Of a stretch of DNA of 64,000 nt, positions 61,714 through 64,000 are shown piece after piece. Numbering within the stretch: the stretch's first letter is position 1; the number at the start of each line of letters is the position of its first letter. The notes under the pieces are model-generated. The model was not told the origin of the DNA. It ran no database searches and worked only from the letters and a program-made list of their open reading frames with translations. The DNA lies in NCBI GenBank assembly GCA_964616835.1, contig CAZTSG010000001.1, positions 1 through 64,000 on the forward strand. Reading direction: 5' to 3'. A program made the position numbers and the translations under genes. The stretch comes from JAAOZP01 sp964616835 (GTDB taxonomy: Archaea; Thermoproteota; EX4484-205; JAAOZP01).

Positions 61714-62418
61714 ATGATACCCGGTTACGAGCGGATATACGGTTTCTCGCCCGACGGAAGGATTCTCCAAGTAGACTACGCTATGGTTATGGTTAACAAT
61801 AGTCCTACGGCATGGGGTATTCAGGTAGAGGAGGGTATTGTGCTCGCAGGCATAGAGAAGAGGATAGATATGCTTCAGGACAGGACTTTCAGCCAGAAGC
61901 TCTTTCAGATAGATGAGCACATAGCAACTGTTGTGGCAGGCTTTAACTCCGATGCTAGGCTTCTCGTGGAATACGCTAGGAACGAGGCGCAGGTGAACAG
62001 GCTCCTGTACGATGAGCCTATGGACGTGGAGTATCTTGTGAGGAAGCTGAGCAATACTGTTCAAGCGTATACTCAGCACGCTGGAATGAGGCCATTCGGC
62101 ATTTCGATGCTCATAGGCGGTGTCGACATGCTTGGCGCCAGCCTCTACCAGTTAGACCCCACTGGTATATACTTCAAGTATTTCGCGTCGGCAATCGGCA
62201 TTGGCAGAGAGGACATACTCAAATACTTTAGGAACAACTACTCGATAAACGCAAGCCTGGAAGAGGCTATAACAATGGGTATTAAGGGCAGTATCGAGGT
62301 TTTGAAAGAGGAAGTGGCTCCTGATAGGCTTAGGATTGGAATAATCAGGACGGATGACAAGAAGTTCAGGGTACTGAGCTATGATGAAGTGAGGAAATAT
62401 TACGAGAAAGCGAAGTAG
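61714..62418 (+). CDS. psmA: Proteasome subunit alpha
   Basis: Outer-ring subunit of the 20S proteasome, 234 residues. N-terminal alpha signature YGFSPDGRILQVDYAM (the gate), then AGIEKRIDMLQDRTF, RPFGISMLIGG and ASAIGIGREDI. It assembles with the beta subunits encoded at 28210 and 32949. ATG 61714, 16 bases after pop5. Confidence 0.95.
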   Translation: MIPGYERIYGFSPDGRILQVDYAMVMVNNSPTAWGIQVEEGIVLAGIEKRIDMLQDRTFSQKLFQIDEHIATVVAGFNSDARLLVEYARNEAQVNRLLYDEPMDVEYLVRKLSNTVQAYTQHAGMRPFGISMLIGGVDMLGASLYQLDPTGIYFKYFASAIGIGREDILKYFRNNYSINASLEEAITMGIKGSIEVLKEEVAPDRLRIGIIRTDDKKFRVLSYDEVRKYYEKAK

Positions 62419-62425
62419 ATGAGAA

Positions 62426-63115
62426 TTGAGCAGGCCTTCAACCATAAGCAGGCTTTCACTGAAGGGCGAGAAGTTTGAGATAATCGTTGCTCCAGACCCC
62501 GCGTTAAACTTCAAGCTTACTGGTAAGGGGGACATAAGGAAGATCCTTTTGGTGGACGAGGTCTACTCAGACTCTAAGAAGGGGCTCCGAGTGTCTTCGG
62601 AGAAACTTAGGAAATTCTTCGGGACAACCGATGTTTTCAAGATAGCTGAGAAAATCCTCCTCGAGGGCGAGCTCCAGCTCACGAGCGAGCAGAGACGTAG
62701 GATGATTGAGAGCAAGAGGCAGCGGATAATAGCAATACTCTCCAAGATTCTTATAGACCCTTCTCTCGGGAACCCGATTCCCTCGCTTAGGATTGAGCAG
62801 GCTCTCAACCAGGTTGGTGTCTCGATAGACCCTCTCAAACCCTCGGAGGAGCAGGTTAAGAACGTTGTTAAAGCTTTGAGGCAAATGTTGCAGTTTAAGG
62901 TTAACGAGGTTTCTCTGACACTAACCTGCCAACAGGAGGAGTCTACTGACTTATATGGCTTCGTAAACTCCTTCGGCGAAGTGGACCAGACTAAGACTCA
63001 GAAGGATAAGAGTGTGAAGCTAATGGCCAGAATACCGGCTGTCCTCACGTCGTATTTCCTTGAAAAACTGAACAGTAAATACGGGGACCGGGTAAAAGTT
63101 GATATAGGGGCGTGA
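62426..63115 (+). CDS. SBDS/Sdo1 ribosome maturation protein
   Basis: Releases the 60S anti-association factor in eukaryotes and has an equivalent ribosome role in archaea. 229 residues in three domains: FYSH-like (1-95: KFEIIVAPDPALNFKLTG, IRKILLVDEVYSDSKKGLR in parts), central helical (100-160: TSEQRRRMIESKRQRIIAI in parts) and C-terminal ferredoxin-like. TTG 62426 is the start; an ATG 7 bases upstream is in another frame. Confidence 0.9.
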   Translation: MSRPSTISRLSLKGEKFEIIVAPDPALNFKLTGKGDIRKILLVDEVYSDSKKGLRVSSEKLRKFFGTTDVFKIAEKILLEGELQLTSEQRRRMIESKRQRIIAILSKILIDPSLGNPIPSLRIEQALNQVGVSIDPLKPSEEQVKNVVKALRQMLQFKVNEVSLTLTCQQEESTDLYGFVNSFGEVDQTKTQKDKSVKLMARIPAVLTSYFLEKLNSKYGDRVKVDIGA

Positions 63116-63161
63116 GGGCAGGCTTAACACGCTAAGGAATGCTGTTTAAGGAGGATTAGAA

Positions 63162-63860
63162 TTGTCACAGGGTAATGAGCAACAGAGGCAGAGGCCTATA
63201 GTTGTTCCGGGAGAGCCCTTAGGGGATAGTAAGTTCTATATCCCGGGTATGAATACGCTGAAAATCTCAGACAGGTTTTTCGCAACCACTGTTGGAATAG
63301 TCAGGGTAGATGGGAAGCGTTTAGACGTTATATCGTTAAAATCTTTCTACCAGCCTAGGATAGGGGACCTTGTAATCGGGATTGTTAAGGAGCCTAATGT
63401 AGCAGGCTGGACCGTTGATATAAACTCTCCTTTCCTCGCCTTCCTACCCCTCTCGGAGTATCCTGAGAAGAGAATACGTTTGTCAAGGGATAATATAAGT
63501 AGGATTCTGGAGACCGGGACAGTTATAACAGGGGTCATAAAGGACGCGTCAATATTCTCCTCTCCAGTAATAACGTTGAAGGGTAAGGGGCTTGGAGTTG
63601 TCTCAAGCGGCACCCTGCTGAACATAACTGCTTCTAAAGTACCCCGTCTAATAGGTAAGAAGGGCTCTATGCTGTCTGTTATAGAGCGGGCAACCGGAGT
63701 TAGGCTTACAGTGGGCCAGAACGGTCGTATAATAGTGCATTCTGAAGACAGCGATATTATCGCCAAGATCAGGAATGTGATAGAAATGGTTGAGAGGGAA
63801 TCACATATATACGGGCTGACGGAGAGGGTTGAGGCATTGCTAGTGGGAAGGAAGTCGTAG
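63162..63860 (+). CDS. rrp4: Exosome subunit Rrp4
   Basis: RNA-binding cap subunit of the exosome, 232 residues: N-terminal domain (VVPGEPLGDSKFYIPGMNT), S1 domain (60-135: GDLVIGIVKEPNVAGWTVDI) and KH domain (VPRLIGKKGSMLSVIE, with the IGxxG loop IGKKG). TTG 63162 follows AGGAGG at 63149-63154 at the right distance. Cotranscribed with rrp41. Confidence 0.93.
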   Translation: MSQGNEQQRQRPIVVPGEPLGDSKFYIPGMNTLKISDRFFATTVGIVRVDGKRLDVISLKSFYQPRIGDLVIGIVKEPNVAGWTVDINSPFLAFLPLSEYPEKRIRLSRDNISRILETGTVITGVIKDASIFSSPVITLKGKGLGVVSSGTLLNITASKVPRLIGKKGSMLSVIERATGVRLTVGQNGRIIVHSEDSDIIAKIRNVIEMVERESHIYGLTERVEALLVGRKS

Positions 63861-63864
63861 AAAC

Positions 63865-64000
63865 ATGGGGGAAAAGATAAGTCTGTTTAAGGAAGACGGT
63901 AGGAGGACGGACGGTAGGGCTCCGGATGAGCTTAGGCCGATTAAGATTAAGGTAGGCGTATTATCCAATGCTCAAGGCTCCGCCTACATCGAGCAGGGTA
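63865..64000 (+). CDS. rrp41: Exosome subunit Rrp41 (partial, runs off the window)
   Basis: Only the first 45 codons are here: EDGRRTDGRAPDELRPIKIK and VLSNAQGSAYIEQG match the N terminus of the phosphorolytic Rrp41 subunit. ATG 63865 is 4 bases after the rrp4 stop. The catalytic part lies beyond the window. Confidence 0.9.
   Translation, partial: MGEKISLFKEDGRRTDGRAPDELRPIKIKVGVLSNAQGSAYIEQG

Noticed and set aside
62419..62478. Short frame starting ATG just before SBDS
   Set aside because: Different frame from SBDS. Its resemblance to bases near 62786-62812 (RIEQA-like) is a short imperfect repeat and probably chance.

Overview
The window is a hyperthermophilic crenarchaeon, most like the Desulfurococcales. 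Evidence: archaeal information-processing genes throughout (RNA polymerase H-B-A cluster, aEF1A, aEF1B, FEN-1, ATP-dependent ligase, family B polymerase, exosome/SBDS/proteasome cluster, FttA/aCPSF1), glycerol-1-phosphate dehydrogenase and archaeal riboflavin kinases, tRNA introns cut by the EndA type of enzyme, and many TATA boxes about 26 bases before an ATG, GTG or TTG, which implies leaderless mRNAs. No CRISPR array, insertion sequence or phage was seen.

Layout. 0.1-3 kb: small MscS channel, Gfo/Idh oxidoreductase, GDT1-type cation exporter, tRNA-Gly. 3-10 kb: a regulon-like block built around a BlaI-type repressor and a membrane HELSH peptidase (BlaR1-like pair). An HtrA protease and a secreted NEW3-like protein plus ABC exporter are fired outward from it. 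The same dyad TACTAT-N5-ATAGTA lies at the HtrA promoter and twice in the promoter region shared by the repressor and the exporter operon. I consider this the most interesting system here. 10-14.2 kb: GNAT, DNA ligase, a Cys-rich small protein and a GCS2-like ligase. 14.2-15 kb: gene-free DNA with dyads. 15-17.2 kb: PadR regulator plus ABC exporter with its own palindrome. 17.2-20.4 kb: B12-dependent ribonucleotide reductase with its cobalamin adenosyltransferase.

20.4-25 kb: accessory patch with a GH10 xylanase translationally coupled to a riboflavin kinase, a broken ABC permease, then FAD synthase, the regulator-kinase RbkR and endonuclease V. 25-34 kb: housekeeping cluster (translin, L37e, Sm protein, FttA, active proteasome beta, G1P dehydrogenase, FKBP, NMN adenylyltransferase, RNA cyclase, second proteasome beta with Ala in place of Thr1). 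34-39 kb: aEF1A, then a decayed island (small ORF, vapBC, UPF0235 remnant, SPASM remnant), then IMP dehydrogenase. 39-48.3 kb: S7, S12, NusA, L30e, a single fused RpoA (A' and A''), RpoB, RpoH.

48.5-64 kb: tRNA-Tyr that reads as carrying two introns, ArsR regulator, EndA, DUF47 protein, GlyRS, Pth2, a 53-residue Zn ribbon, aEF1B, FEN-1, isoaspartate methyltransferase, inositol-1-phosphate synthase, membrane proteins, family B polymerase, then Pop5, proteasome alpha, SBDS, Rrp4 and the start of Rrp41.
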